A stretch of 64,000 nucleotides of DNA from CBDCHC01 sp965217075 (lineage in GTDB: Bacteria; Pseudomonadota; Gammaproteobacteria; PS1; Pseudothioglobaceae): the NCBI GenBank assembly GCA_965217075.1, contig CBDCHC010000005.1, positions 60,905 to 124,904 on the forward strand. Direction: 5' to 3'. The position numbers were made by a program, and so were the translations under genes. The notes below the pieces were generated by a model. The model ran no database searches and was not told the origin of the DNA. It was given only the letters and a program-made list of their open reading frames with translations. This document shows positions 37,480-44,404 of the stretch, piece by piece. Numbering within the stretch: position 1 is the stretch's first letter; each line of letters opens with the position of its first letter.

Positions 37480-38097
37480 ATGTTAAAAAATAAATTAATA
37501 GCAGAATTTGGTGAAACAAATGTAATTTTTGCTTATAATGAAATTACTTTAATAATTGATAAAGAGCAGATAGTAGTAGCATTAACAGCACTTAAAAATA
37601 AGTATGAATTTGATACTTTAATTGATTTATGTGGGGTTGATTATGCTGCTTATGGTTGTGATAATTGGCAAACAGATGTTGATAATTTTACACGCGCTAA
37701 GAATGTTAACTACAGCAAAACCATAAAAAATAGGTTTGCTGTAGTTTATCATTTACTATCAACTACTAAAAATTATCGTTTACGAGTAAAAACTTATTTA
37801 AGTGAAAAAAATCATTTAATGATTGATTCAATTATAGATATATACAACTGTGCTAATTGGTTTGAGCGTGAAGCATTTGATTTATTTGGTATTTTATTTA
37901 CTAACCACCCTGATTTACGTAGAATTTTAACTGATTATGGTTTTATTGGTCACCCACTTAGAAAGGATTTTCCAACTAGTGGCGAGGTAGAAATGCGTTA
38001 CGATAAAAAATTAAAACGAGTTGTATATGAGCCTGTAACTATTTCAGCACATGAAAATGTACCTAAAGTAATTAGAGGTAAAAATGGCAAAAATTAG
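37480..38097 (+). CDS. nuoC: NADH dehydrogenase subunit C
   Basis: 30-kDa subunit of the Complex I peripheral arm. The signature WFEREAFDLFGILFTNHPDLRRIL-type segment (residues about 127-150) is intact, as is the GHPLRKDFPTSGEVEMRYD loop near the end. It is not fused to nuoD. It has 205 residues and overlaps nuoD by 14 bp. Confidence 0.98.
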   Translation: MLKNKLIAEFGETNVIFAYNEITLIIDKEQIVVALTALKNKYEFDTLIDLCGVDYAAYGCDNWQTDVDNFTRAKNVNYSKTIKNRFAVVYHLLSTTKNYRLRVKTYLSEKNHLMIDSIIDIYNCANWFEREAFDLFGILFTNHPDLRRILTDYGFIGHPLRKDFPTSGEVEMRYDKKLKRVVYEPVTISAHENVPKVIRGKNGKN

Positions 38098-39337
38098 AAA
38101 TTACACCTTAAATTTTGGTCCACAGCATCCTGCTGCACACGGAGTTCTGCGTCTTGTATTGGAGATAAATGGCGAAACAGTAGAAAGAGCAGATCCACAT
38201 ATTGGTTTATTGCATAGAGGAACAGAAAAATTAATAGAGTTAAAACCTTATAATCAATCTATAGGTTATATGGATAGACTTGATTATGTTTCAATGATGT
38301 GTAATGAGCATGCTTATGTAATGGCAATTGAAAAAATGTTATCTCTTGAAGTGCCAAAAAGAGCTAAATATATTAGAGTGATGTTTGATGAAATAACTCG
38401 TCTGCTTAATCATTTAATGTGGCTGGGTACTCATGCGCTTGATGTAGGGGCTATGAGTGTTTTTTTATACACTTTTCGTGAAAGAGAAAATTTAATTGAT
38501 ATGTACGAAGCAGTAAGTGGTTCGCGTATGCATGCTACTTATTATAGGGTTGGTGGAGTGTATAGAGATCTACCAGATACTATGCCTAAATATTTAGTAA
38601 ATAATTTTCGCTCTGATAAAGAGCTAGAAAGAATGAATTATAATAGACATGGGAGTTTGCTTGATTTTATTGAGGATTTTACTAATAATTTTGATAAAAG
38701 CATTAAACAATATTCTGACTTACTTACAAATAACCGCATATGGAAACAACGATTAGTTAATATAGGTATAGTTAATAGAAAAAGAGCTAAACAACTTGGG
38801 TTTACAGGTCCTATGTTGCGTGGTAGCGGGGTATTGTGGGATTTACGCAAACATCAGCCTTATAGCGTATATAATGAGATTGATTTTGATATTCCAGTAG
38901 GAGCAACTGGCGATTGTTATGATAGATATTTAGTGCGTATGGAGGAGATGACGCAATCTAATAAAATCATTAAACAATGTATTAAATGGTTGAATAACAA
39001 TCCAGGTAAAGTTATTAGCGATGATAATAGAGTTGTTCCTCCAGATAAAAAATCTATGAAAAATAATATGGAAGCTCTGATTTCTCATTTTAAATTATTT
39101 AGCGAAGGTTATTCTTTACCACCAGGCGAGGTATATGTTCCTATAGAACACCCAAAAGGTGAGTTTGGTATTTATTTAATATCAGACGGCGCTAATAAAC
39201 CATATAGAGTGAAAATTCGTGCTGCTGGATTTACCCATCTTGCTGCTATGGACGAAATGGCTCGTGGACATATGTTATCAGATGTGGTTACTATTATCGG
39301 TACTATGGATATAGTGTTTGGTGAAATAGATAGATAA
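38084..39337 (+). CDS. nuoD: NADH dehydrogenase subunit D
   Basis: 49-kDa subunit forming the quinone pocket with NuoB. Conserved features include FGPQHPAAHGVLRL at the start, HIGLLHRGTEKLIE, and the C-terminal ending VFGEIDR. It is complete at 417 residues. It is the last nuo gene in the window: nuoE would normally follow within a few bases, but an accessory island starts here. Confidence 0.99.
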   Translation: MAKIRNYTLNFGPQHPAAHGVLRLVLEINGETVERADPHIGLLHRGTEKLIELKPYNQSIGYMDRLDYVSMMCNEHAYVMAIEKMLSLEVPKRAKYIRVMFDEITRLLNHLMWLGTHALDVGAMSVFLYTFRERENLIDMYEAVSGSRMHATYYRVGGVYRDLPDTMPKYLVNNFRSDKELERMNYNRHGSLLDFIEDFTNNFDKSIKQYSDLLTNNRIWKQRLVNIGIVNRKRAKQLGFTGPMLRGSGVLWDLRKHQPYSVYNEIDFDIPVGATGDCYDRYLVRMEEMTQSNKIIKQCIKWLNNNPGKVISDDNRVVPPDKKSMKNNMEALISHFKLFSEGYSLPPGEVYVPIEHPKGEFGIYLISDGANKPYRVKIRAAGFTHLAAMDEMARGHMLSDVVTIIGTMDIVFGEIDR

Positions 39338-39588
39338 ATTACAAGTAAATGAAAAAGAATGAAAAGAATGGTGGACAGGCTACTTTATCGGCATGGGTGT
39401 TACTTTTTATGGAATAAGGTATAGCGTTAACCAATATAAGTTTTTTGTCTGATAACTATAATATCTTAAGTAGATTTTATCTTGCACAACTGTTAGTAAT
39501 GTTTTAGCTATAAAGTTTAATTTATATTGTAATAAATAGTATTGTATAAATTTTATATAAAATATAAAATTATTTTAATTTATCTTGT
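39338..39588. other. Non-coding junction between nuoD and the island
   Basis: About 250 bp, very A+T-rich, without a convincing gene. The longest ATG frames (for example 39349, 22 codons) have no ribosome-binding site and no resemblance to NuoE. The stretch marks the left edge of the accessory region. Confidence 0.6.
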
Positions 39589-39655
39589 TTTTTGTTTAAA
39601 TTTTTTAGCAACATAATTGTTATGAACGTATAATAATGATATTAATAAATAGTTA
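39589..39655 (+). repeat. 67-bp direct repeat, copy A, with promoter-like sequence
   Basis: Matches 43521-43587 without gaps at 59 of 67 positions by my count; the last 28 bp are identical. It contains TTAGCA (39605-39610) and TATAAT (39629-39634) at 18-bp spacing, and it ends at GTTA, the core of an integron recombination triplet (GTTAGAG). It may therefore supply transcription to the island genes (inference). Confidence 0.75.
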
Positions 39656-39682
39656 GAGCCGACCCTACGGGTCGGCTCTAAC
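39652..39682 (+). other. Perfect 14-bp hairpin starting with an integron-like GTTAG core
   Basis: GTTAGAGCCGACCC (39652-39665) is perfectly complementary to GGGTCGGCTCTAAC (39669-39682), with loop TAC. It is G+C-rich in an A+T-rich region. The ends GTTAGAG and CTCTAAC are the R'/R'' core forms of attC sites. There is no T tract, so it is not a normal terminator. Confidence 0.85.
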
Positions 39683-39852
39683 GGTGCGAGTTAAACATTT
39701 CAAGCCTTGACAAAAAAACCCGTAGGGTTCGTCTAACAAGGCGTTGAAACGGACATTTGCTTCGCAAACTATCCGCCAAAATTTACTTTTACTACGAAAA
39801 CAAGTTTTCTAGTAAAATTAAAAATTTTGGTGCAGTTTAACTCGCACCGTTA
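39679..39852 (+). other. ORF-less structured element (attC-like, three-arm fold)
   Basis: A perfect 18-bp inverted repeat closes the element: TAACGGTGCGAGTTAAAC at 39679-39696 and its complement at 39835-39852. Three arms lie inside. Arm 1: TTTCAAGCCTTG (39698-39709) with CAAGGCGTTGAAA (39737-39749, one bulged G), capped by AACCC/GGGTT. Arm 2: 39751-39774 (GGA, TTTGC/GCAAA, TCC). Arm 3: CCAAAATTT (39776-39784) with AAATTTTGG (39822-39830), and inside it TTTTACTA/TAGTAAAA and GAAAA/TTTTC with one bulged C. GTCTAACAAGGCGTT (39731-39745) and CACCGTTATGTGC (39845-39857) look like attC R''/L'' and R' boxes. It may be nested or recombined attC sites. Confidence 0.7.
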
Positions 39853-39933
39853 TGTGCAATAAATCGAGCTGGTAAATTGATTGATTAATGATATATTTAA
39901 CTACATATTAAAGAGAAAAAGATGGAGTAGAAA

Positions 39934-41232
39934 ATGAATTTTAAAACAAAACATAAAATTATAAATGGAGACAGTCGGCAAATGACTGAGCTTGAAAATA
40001 AATCAGTTGATTTGGTTATCACTTCACCGCCATATTGGCAATTAAAAGATTACGGAACTGAAAATCAAATTGGATATAATAATAGTTATGAAGAATATAT
40101 TAATAATCTAAATCTTGTTTGGGAAGAAAGTTATAGGGTTCTTAATAACGGATGTCGTTTGTGTGTTAATATTGGAGACCAATTTGCGAGAGCTATATAT
40201 TACGGAAGATATAAGGTAATACCTATTCGGACAGAAATTATCAAGTTTTGTGAAGCCATCGGATTTGATTATATGGGGGCTATCATTTGGCAAAAAAAAA
40301 CTACATCAAATACTACCGGCGGAGCTTCATTAATGGGTAGTTATCCGACACCTAGAAATGGAATCTTATCTATTGATTATGAATTTATCTTATTATTCAA
40401 AAAACTTGGAGCACCAATAAAACCTAATAGAGAGTTAAAAGAACAGTCAAAAATGACCCAGGAAGAGTGGAAAGAATATTTTGCGGGTCATTGGAATTTT
40501 GGCGGAACAAAACAAGACGGACATATCGCAATGTTCCCGGAAGAATTACCCAAACGACTTATTAAAATGTTCTCTTTTGTTGACGATACCGTTCTTGACC
40601 CATTTCTTGGCAGTGGGACGACTTCTCTTGCCGCAAAAAACCTAAACCGAAATTCAGTTGGTTACGAAATAAATTCTGAGTTTATCCCTTTTGTCAAAAG
40701 AAAATTAAACATTGAACAAAATGATATTTTTGGCAATAGTTATGAATTCATAAATCAAAAAAGTACAAAATCAGACTTTCAAGCTAAAATAGAAAAACTT
40801 CCATATGTTTTTAAAGATTTTCATTCTTTCGACAAAAAGACTGACCCTAAAAAATTTCAGTTTGGATCTAGAATAGACTTAAATGATTCAAGACAAAGAG
40901 AAGACTATTATTCGGTGAAGGAAATAATAAGTCCAGAATTAATAAAGCTAAATAATAATTTAATTATTAGGCTAATTGGAGTTAAAGAAAAAAAAGAGGT
41001 GAATGGTAAAGCGATAGAGTTTCTACAATTAAAGACAAAAGGGCAAAAAGTTTTTCTGAAATATGATGAAACGAAACACGATGAAAATAATCATCTTATG
41101 GTTTATCTGTATTTAAAAAATAAAACTTTTTTAAATGCTCACCTTTTAAAAAATGGTTTAGCAATCGCGGATAGATATTTTGAGTACAAGAATAAAAGCA
41201 AATTCATTAAATTGGAGTTAAATAATGGCTAA
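39934..41232 (+). CDS. DNA N4-cytosine methyltransferase with C-terminal SNase-like domain
   Basis: Predicted modification enzyme of the adjacent MjaI-like restriction system. Motif IV SPPYW is at residues 31-35, typical of N4-cytosine enzymes, and precedes the SAM motif DPFLGSG at 222-228 (beta-class order). After the methyltransferase ends (about 255), residues about 310-425 resemble a staphylococcal-nuclease-like fold (LQLKTKGQKVFLKYD, then YLKNKTFLNAHLLKNGLA). The nuclease Arg/Glu catalytic residues are not evident, so this part may only bind DNA. GGAG precedes the ATG. It overlaps the endonuclease gene by 8 bp. Confidence 0.88.
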   Translation: MNFKTKHKIINGDSRQMTELENKSVDLVITSPPYWQLKDYGTENQIGYNNSYEEYINNLNLVWEESYRVLNNGCRLCVNIGDQFARAIYYGRYKVIPIRTEIIKFCEAIGFDYMGAIIWQKKTTSNTTGGASLMGSYPTPRNGILSIDYEFILLFKKLGAPIKPNRELKEQSKMTQEEWKEYFAGHWNFGGTKQDGHIAMFPEELPKRLIKMFSFVDDTVLDPFLGSGTTSLAAKNLNRNSVGYEINSEFIPFVKRKLNIEQNDIFGNSYEFINQKSTKSDFQAKIEKLPYVFKDFHSFDKKTDPKKFQFGSRIDLNDSRQREDYYSVKEIISPELIKLNNNLIIRLIGVKEKKEVNGKAIEFLQLKTKGQKVFLKYDETKHDENNHLMVYLYLKNKTFLNAHLLKNGLAIADRYFEYKNKSKFIKLELNNG

Positions 41233-41848
41233 AGAATGGATACTCAATAGTGCAATGAATCGGTTTCAGCTGAACTTCAAAAGAAATGTTGGAGCAACTT
41301 CTGAAAGTATTAGAAAATGCGAACCAAAGACATTAGAAGAATGGAAAGATTATTATTTTGCAGAAGTCAGAAGCAAGGAACACATCGTAGAACTGGGAAA
41401 AAAGCTATACATAAAAATAACAGAAGTAATACAAGCTGAAGTCGAAGAAATTACAGAAGAGGATTGTGTTAAATACCTTTTAAATCTTGTTATTAATCGC
41501 ACTTTTGACGGCTATATCACAGAAATAAAAACTATTTATGGCCAGTTAGAGCAAGAGCTTGGCTATAAAATTGAACCAGCTCCAGATGAATGGGACAGAT
41601 TATATAATGTTGATTTCTTTATAATGATTAAGGATAAATATGTTGGTCTTCAAATAAAACCTGTGAATCAAGGCATTCAGCTTTCTCAAATTTTTAAAGA
41701 AAGACGAATTCAAGAAAAAACGCATCATAAATTTGAAGAAGAATTTGGCGGAAAAGTTTTTTATGTCTTTTCTTCAAAATCAAATGGTAAGAAAGTGATA
41801 GTAAATTTAGAAGTAATTGAAGAAATAAAAAAACTGAAAAACACATAA
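41225..41848 (+). CDS. MjaI-like type II restriction endonuclease
   Basis: Predicted to cleave unmodified DNA. The opening (AKEWILNSAMNRFQLNFKRN) and overall 207-residue layout resemble the MjaI restriction family, whose founder recognises CTAG. A PD-(D/E)XK-like centre is visible as Asp130 (NVDFF) followed by Gln143-Ile-Lys145 (GLQIKP), with Gln in the E/Q position. The CTAG specificity is inference from the family. GGAG is placed before the ATG. The stop codon lies inside the following attC-like site, as is usual for integron cassettes. Confidence 0.8.
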   Translation: MAKEWILNSAMNRFQLNFKRNVGATSESIRKCEPKTLEEWKDYYFAEVRSKEHIVELGKKLYIKITEVIQAEVEEITEEDCVKYLLNLVINRTFDGYITEIKTIYGQLEQELGYKIEPAPDEWDRLYNVDFFIMIKDKYVGLQIKPVNQGIQLSQIFKERRIQEKTHHKFEEEFGGKVFYVFSSKSNGKKVIVNLEVIEEIKKLKNT

Positions 41849-41916
41849 CAAATCACTGCACTGGATTTTTACTACGCTACCGCTCCGTAAAAACCAGTGA
41901 GTTCAGTCGTTAGTTA
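41843..41916 (+). other. Integron attC-like recombination site
   Basis: Imperfect palindrome directly after the endonuclease stop. R'' is ATAACAAATCACTG (from 41845) and R' is CAGTCGTTAGTT (to 41915). The arms CACTGG-A-TTTTTAC (41859-41872) and GTAAAAACCAGTG (41887-41899) pair with a single extrahelical A at 41865, a hallmark of attC folding. TAAC and GTTA close the outer end, with ACTG/CAGT as the second box. Length (about 70 bp) and position at the 3' end of a gene unit fit a cassette attC. Confidence 0.8.
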
Positions 41917-41970
41917 GGTGGCTATCTCTCACACTTTGCTATTTTCTTTTAGAGGGTGTGGAGAAATAAT

Positions 41971-42240
41971 ATGAAAAAAAATATTTCACTGTTGATAATA
42001 GTGCTAGCACTATTGTCTTTAAATGCACAGGCAGGTAGGTATGGTAAATTCTTACGAAGCAATCATGATGGATTTATTAATAAATTGTTTAAATCACAGA
42101 AAACTGAAATTTCCAAAGAAAGAAAAGATAAATACGAGGATGAGTCAGGAGGATATAGCACTTTAGATAGTTACAATAATGAATATGATGATGAATATTC
42201 TTATGGCAATGACTACGATTACTACTTTGATAAGGAATAA
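41971..42240 (+). CDS. Small secreted acidic Tyr/Asp-rich protein
   Basis: This 89-residue protein has a clear Sec signal peptide (MKKNISLLIIVLALLSLNAQA, cleaved before GRYGK). The mature part is basic at first (KLFKSQKTEISKERKD), then very acidic and Tyr-rich (SYNNEYDDEYSYGNDYDYYF). No known family is recognised. ATG 41971 follows GGAGAAATAAT and is preferred to GTG 41956. It is 7 bp upstream of the DUF805 gene and probably co-expressed. It could bind cations or a surface partner, but no function is shown. Confidence 0.65.
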   Translation: MKKNISLLIIVLALLSLNAQAGRYGKFLRSNHDGFINKLFKSQKTEISKERKDKYEDESGGYSTLDSYNNEYDDEYSYGNDYDYYFDKE

Positions 42241-42247
42241 GCATAGA

Positions 42248-42748
42248 ATGAATTATTATACATTGGGTTTAAAAAAGTCTTTAGATTTTAAAGGGCGTAC
42301 TACTCGTAAAGAGTTTTGGATATTTTTTGTATTGCATATTCTAGTGGCTAATACTTTAGAAAATATTTTATATTTTTCAGATATTCATATAGTCGCACAC
42401 ATATTTTTTATATTTATTTTATGGCTTCCCATAATATCTGTTTCGGTGAGAAGAATGCACGACATAAACAGAAGTGGCTGGTGGATCATTGTTCCTATAG
42501 TTCCTCTCGTGTTTACTTTTTTTAAAAGCAAAGAAGATAACGAATTTGGAATCAAACCAGAAGAACAGAATGTCAAAAACAAATCATTGTTTACAATATT
42601 TATTATTGCTATTATTGTAGCAATGGGTATTACAGGAAATATGGTAAGACGAGATTTTAGAAATACAATGCAAGATTATACAGATATTAGGTCAATGGAC
42701 TTTCTTAGCGAAGAAAGGATTCGTGAATTAGAAAGAAAATATAAATAA
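42248..42748 (+). CDS. DUF805 inner-membrane protein
   Basis: Membrane protein of unknown function, 166 residues from ATG 42248. The family pattern is clear: LKKSLDFKGRTTRKEFWIFF at the N-terminus, then VSVRRMHDINRSGWW, with three or four hydrophobic helices. A charged C-terminal tail follows a last helix (SLFTIFIIAIIVAMGITG). DUF805 proteins are common small envelope proteins, often in accessory DNA. Upstream in-frame Met codons lie inside the preceding gene and were not used. Confidence 0.85.
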   Translation: MNYYTLGLKKSLDFKGRTTRKEFWIFFVLHILVANTLENILYFSDIHIVAHIFFIFILWLPIISVSVRRMHDINRSGWWIIVPIVPLVFTFFKSKEDNEFGIKPEEQNVKNKSLFTIFIIAIIVAMGITGNMVRRDFRNTMQDYTDIRSMDFLSEERIRELERKYK

Positions 42749-42773
42749 TTAGGGTAAGTATGTAATTTAAAAT

Positions 42774-43471
42774 GGGGACGCTACCCTTTTTATGCTAAAA
42801 TATCCAAATGCCAAGACAACCAAGAAGTGTATTTGCCAATATTCCACACCATATAACCCAAAGAGGTAACCGTGGTAACGATGTTTTCTTTGGTGATAGC
42901 GATAAAGATTATTATTTAGAATTATTACAAATTTACACTACAAAACATCAAGTTGATGTTTTAGCTTATTGTTTGATGACAAATCATATTCATCTTATCT
43001 TAAAACCAAGGAAGGAAGATGGTCTGCAACAAGTTTTAAAACCTCTACATATGCGTTATAGTCAATATATTAACAAACAGCAAAAAACCACTGGAATTTT
43101 ATGGCAAGGGCATTTTTTCTCATCGGCACTTGATGACAAATATAATTATTACGCTTTTGCCTATGTTGAAAACAATCCAGTGAAGGCAAAAATGGTAGAA
43201 AAAGCAACAGATTATATTTATTCAAGTGCCAAGCATCACGCAGGAATGACAGTTAATAAAATGATAACTAATTATAATATTGGCATCAAGCAAAGTGAAT
43301 ACTTAGTGTATTTGCAAAATATGTTTCATCAAAATAATGATACTTTAAAAACTAATACTAGAAAAGGATTGCCTTGTGGAAGCGATGCTTTTATTAGTAG
43401 GCTTGGTGATATGGTTGGTAGAGATTTGAGCTTTAAAGGTATTGGTAGGCCAAAAAAAGGGTAGCGTCCCC
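42774..43471 (+). mobile_element. RAYT/REP-type insertion element with perfect 18-bp terminal repeats
   Basis: GGGGACGCTACCCTTTTT at 42774-42791 and its exact complement at 43454-43471 bound a 698-bp unit containing one Y1 transposase gene. The inner palindromic GGGTAGCGTCCCC form resembles REP sequences served by such transposases. I see no target-site duplication, as expected for this single-strand mechanism. The transposase stop codon TAG lies inside the right repeat. Confidence 0.85.
42808..43464 (+). CDS. REP-associated tyrosine transposase (Y1/HUH family)
   Basis: Single-strand DNA transposase of the IS200/TnpA-REP type. It opens MPRQPRSVFANIPHHITQRG, a typical RAYT start. The HUH motif is His60-Ile-His62 (TNHIHLIL), and the catalytic tyrosine is in RYSQYIN (Tyr84 or Tyr87). 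The later GILWQGHFFS and YVENNPVKAKMV motifs are conserved in the family. The 218-residue frame is intact, so the element may be active. It lies between the DUF805 gene and repeat copy B. Confidence 0.93.
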   Translation: MPRQPRSVFANIPHHITQRGNRGNDVFFGDSDKDYYLELLQIYTTKHQVDVLAYCLMTNHIHLILKPRKEDGLQQVLKPLHMRYSQYINKQQKTTGILWQGHFFSSALDDKYNYYAFAYVENNPVKAKMVEKATDYIYSSAKHHAGMTVNKMITNYNIGIKQSEYLVYLQNMFHQNNDTLKTNTRKGLPCGSDAFISRLGDMVGRDLSFKGIGRPKKG

Positions 43472-43520
43472 TTATTCCTCTTCCCTCTTTTCCTTATTCT
43501 TCCCTTATTCTTTCTTATTC

Positions 43521-43587
43521 TTTTTGTTTAAAATTTTTAATAGCATAATTGCTGTGAGTGTATAATAATGATATTAATAAATAGTTA
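43521..43587 (+). repeat. 67-bp direct repeat, copy B, with promoter-like sequence
   Basis: Second copy of the 39589-39655 repeat. TTAATA (43537-43542) and TATAAT (43561-43566) have 18-bp spacing. Transcription from here would run into the Lys-rich small gene and the cold-shock gene. It also ends at GTTA, here GTTATGT. The rest of the 43472-43652 gap is non-coding. Confidence 0.75.
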
Positions 43588-43652
43588 TGTTTTAAATACA
43601 AGATATTTAATAGACGTATAATATCTTATCAACAAAGATGAAGGAGAAACTT

Positions 43653-43757
43653 ATGGCTAAAGGTCAAGATTCAAAAAAATCAGATAAAAAGAAACCTGAG
43701 AAAACAATGAAAGAAAAGCGCGCTGCGAAAAAGGAAAAAAAGGCCAATAAAAAGTAG
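43653..43757 (+). CDS. 34-residue lysine-rich small protein
   Basis: Very basic peptide MAKGQDSKKSDKKKPEKTMK continuing with Arg/Ala/Lys repeats to residue 34. AAGGAGAAA lies 5 bp before the ATG, a strong ribosome-binding site. Its codon pattern and clean start and stop suggest a real gene. I recall similar tiny Lys-rich proteins beside cold-shock genes in marine proteobacteria, but cannot verify this here. It could bind RNA or nucleic acid. It lies 146 bp upstream of the csp gene. Confidence 0.65.
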   Translation: MAKGQDSKKSDKKKPEKTMKEKRAAKKEKKANKK

Positions 43758-43837
43758 GTGGAAGTCCATAGTGAAAGGGCTGACACTGTATGGAATTAAT
43801 ACATAAGAAGTCTCTCAACAAACGTCTAGTTTCATTT

Positions 43838-43883
43838 CCTACGTTGAAAAGGTGAATTCGAAGTAGGTTTTTTTAAGTTCACC
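43838..43883 (+). promoter_or_regulatory. Attenuator-like leader structure of the cold-shock gene
   Basis: CCTACGTTGAA (43838-43848) pairs with TTCGAAGTAGG (43857-43867), with 10 of 11 pairs counting one G-T, and is followed by seven T residues (43868-43874): an intrinsic terminator shape. Its loop contains GGTGAA (43851-43856), exactly complementary to TTCACC at 43878-43883. Loop-tail pairing would compete with or cap the terminator. Cold-shock mRNAs often have regulatory 5' leaders; the switching role is inference. Confidence 0.55.
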
Positions 43884-43903
43884 ATTAATTTAGAGAAAGT
43901 CAT

Positions 43904-44110
43904 ATGAGTAAAGGTACCGTTAAGTGGTTCAATGCAGACAAAGGTTTTGGTTTTATTATTCCAGAAGATGGAAGTAAGGACCTATTCGTTCACCATTCAG
44001 AAATTAAAAGTGGCGGCGGTTATGCTACATTAAGCGATGGTCAAGCAGTTGAGTATGAAGTTGGCCAAGGTCAGAGAGGGCCATGTGCTAACAACGTTGT
44101 TCCTGCTTAA
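43904..44110 (+). CDS. Cold-shock protein, CspA family
   Basis: Single-stranded nucleic-acid chaperone that melts mRNA structure. It has 68 residues; RNP1 KGFGFI at 13-18 and RNP2 LFVHHS at 27-32, plus SKGTVKWFNADK at the start. The GQGQRGPCANNVVPA end is typical. GAGAAAG lies before the ATG. Its leader is 146 bp after the Lys-rich gene and holds a terminator-like hairpin. An attC-like site follows the stop, so it lies in cassette-style DNA. Confidence 0.96.
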   Translation: MSKGTVKWFNADKGFGFIIPEDGSKDLFVHHSEIKSGGGYATLSDGQAVEYEVGQGQRGPCANNVVPA

Positions 44111-44119
44111 AATAGGAAC

Positions 44120-44235
44120 ATAACAAAAAGATCCATGCGACAATTTTGAGGAAAGCCATTTTTTGCATTGTGCTACGCTCCATAATAGCAAAAATACCTT
44201 TCCTCAAAATCGCGCCTGATTTAGACGTTATTGGC
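44120..44235 (+). other. Second integron attC-like site
   Basis: Starts ATAAC (44120-44124) shortly after the csp stop and ends ACGTTATTGGC (44225-44235). ATTTTGAGGAAAG (44143-44155) is perfectly complementary to CTTTCCTCAAAAT (44198-44210), with TTTTTGC/GCAAAAA inside. The boxes TAAC and GTTA close the outer end. At about 115 bp it is within the attC size range. The R' box departs from GTTRRRY, so it is a weaker call than the site at 41843. Confidence 0.65.
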
Positions 44236-44404
44236 TCTGGCTATAGAATTTATAACGGTGACTGCATAGAAATCTTAAAAAAACTACCTGAAAAATCAGT
44301 AAATCTCATTTTTGCCGACCCCCTATAATCTGCAATTAAAACAAGAATTATATCGTCCCAACCAAACTAAAGTAGAAAAATGGGAAACCTTAGTTTTAAT
44401 TTAA
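44233..44404 (+). pseudogene. Frameshifted N-terminal fragment of a HinfI/CcrM-like adenine methyltransferase
   Basis: Frame 1 encodes GYRIYNGDCIEILKKLPEKS then VNLIFADP, the start and motif IV region of beta-class N6-adenine methyltransferases. At GACCCCCTAT the DPPY motif is broken by a small frame change. The continuation YNLQLKQELYRPNQTKVE is in another frame and then stops at 44402. The rest of the gene is absent. It begins right at the attC-like site and has no start codon of its own. Confidence 0.8.

Noticed and set aside
39349..39417. Short ORFs after nuoD as possible nuoE remnants
   Set aside because: About 21-22 codons, no thioredoxin-like or 2Fe-2S cysteine pattern and no ribosome-binding site.
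44146..44328. 60-residue ORF with apparent start at 44146
   Set aside because: Its first half is the attC-like palindrome; only the part from about 44233 resembles a protein (methyltransferase fragment), so it is listed as a pseudogene.
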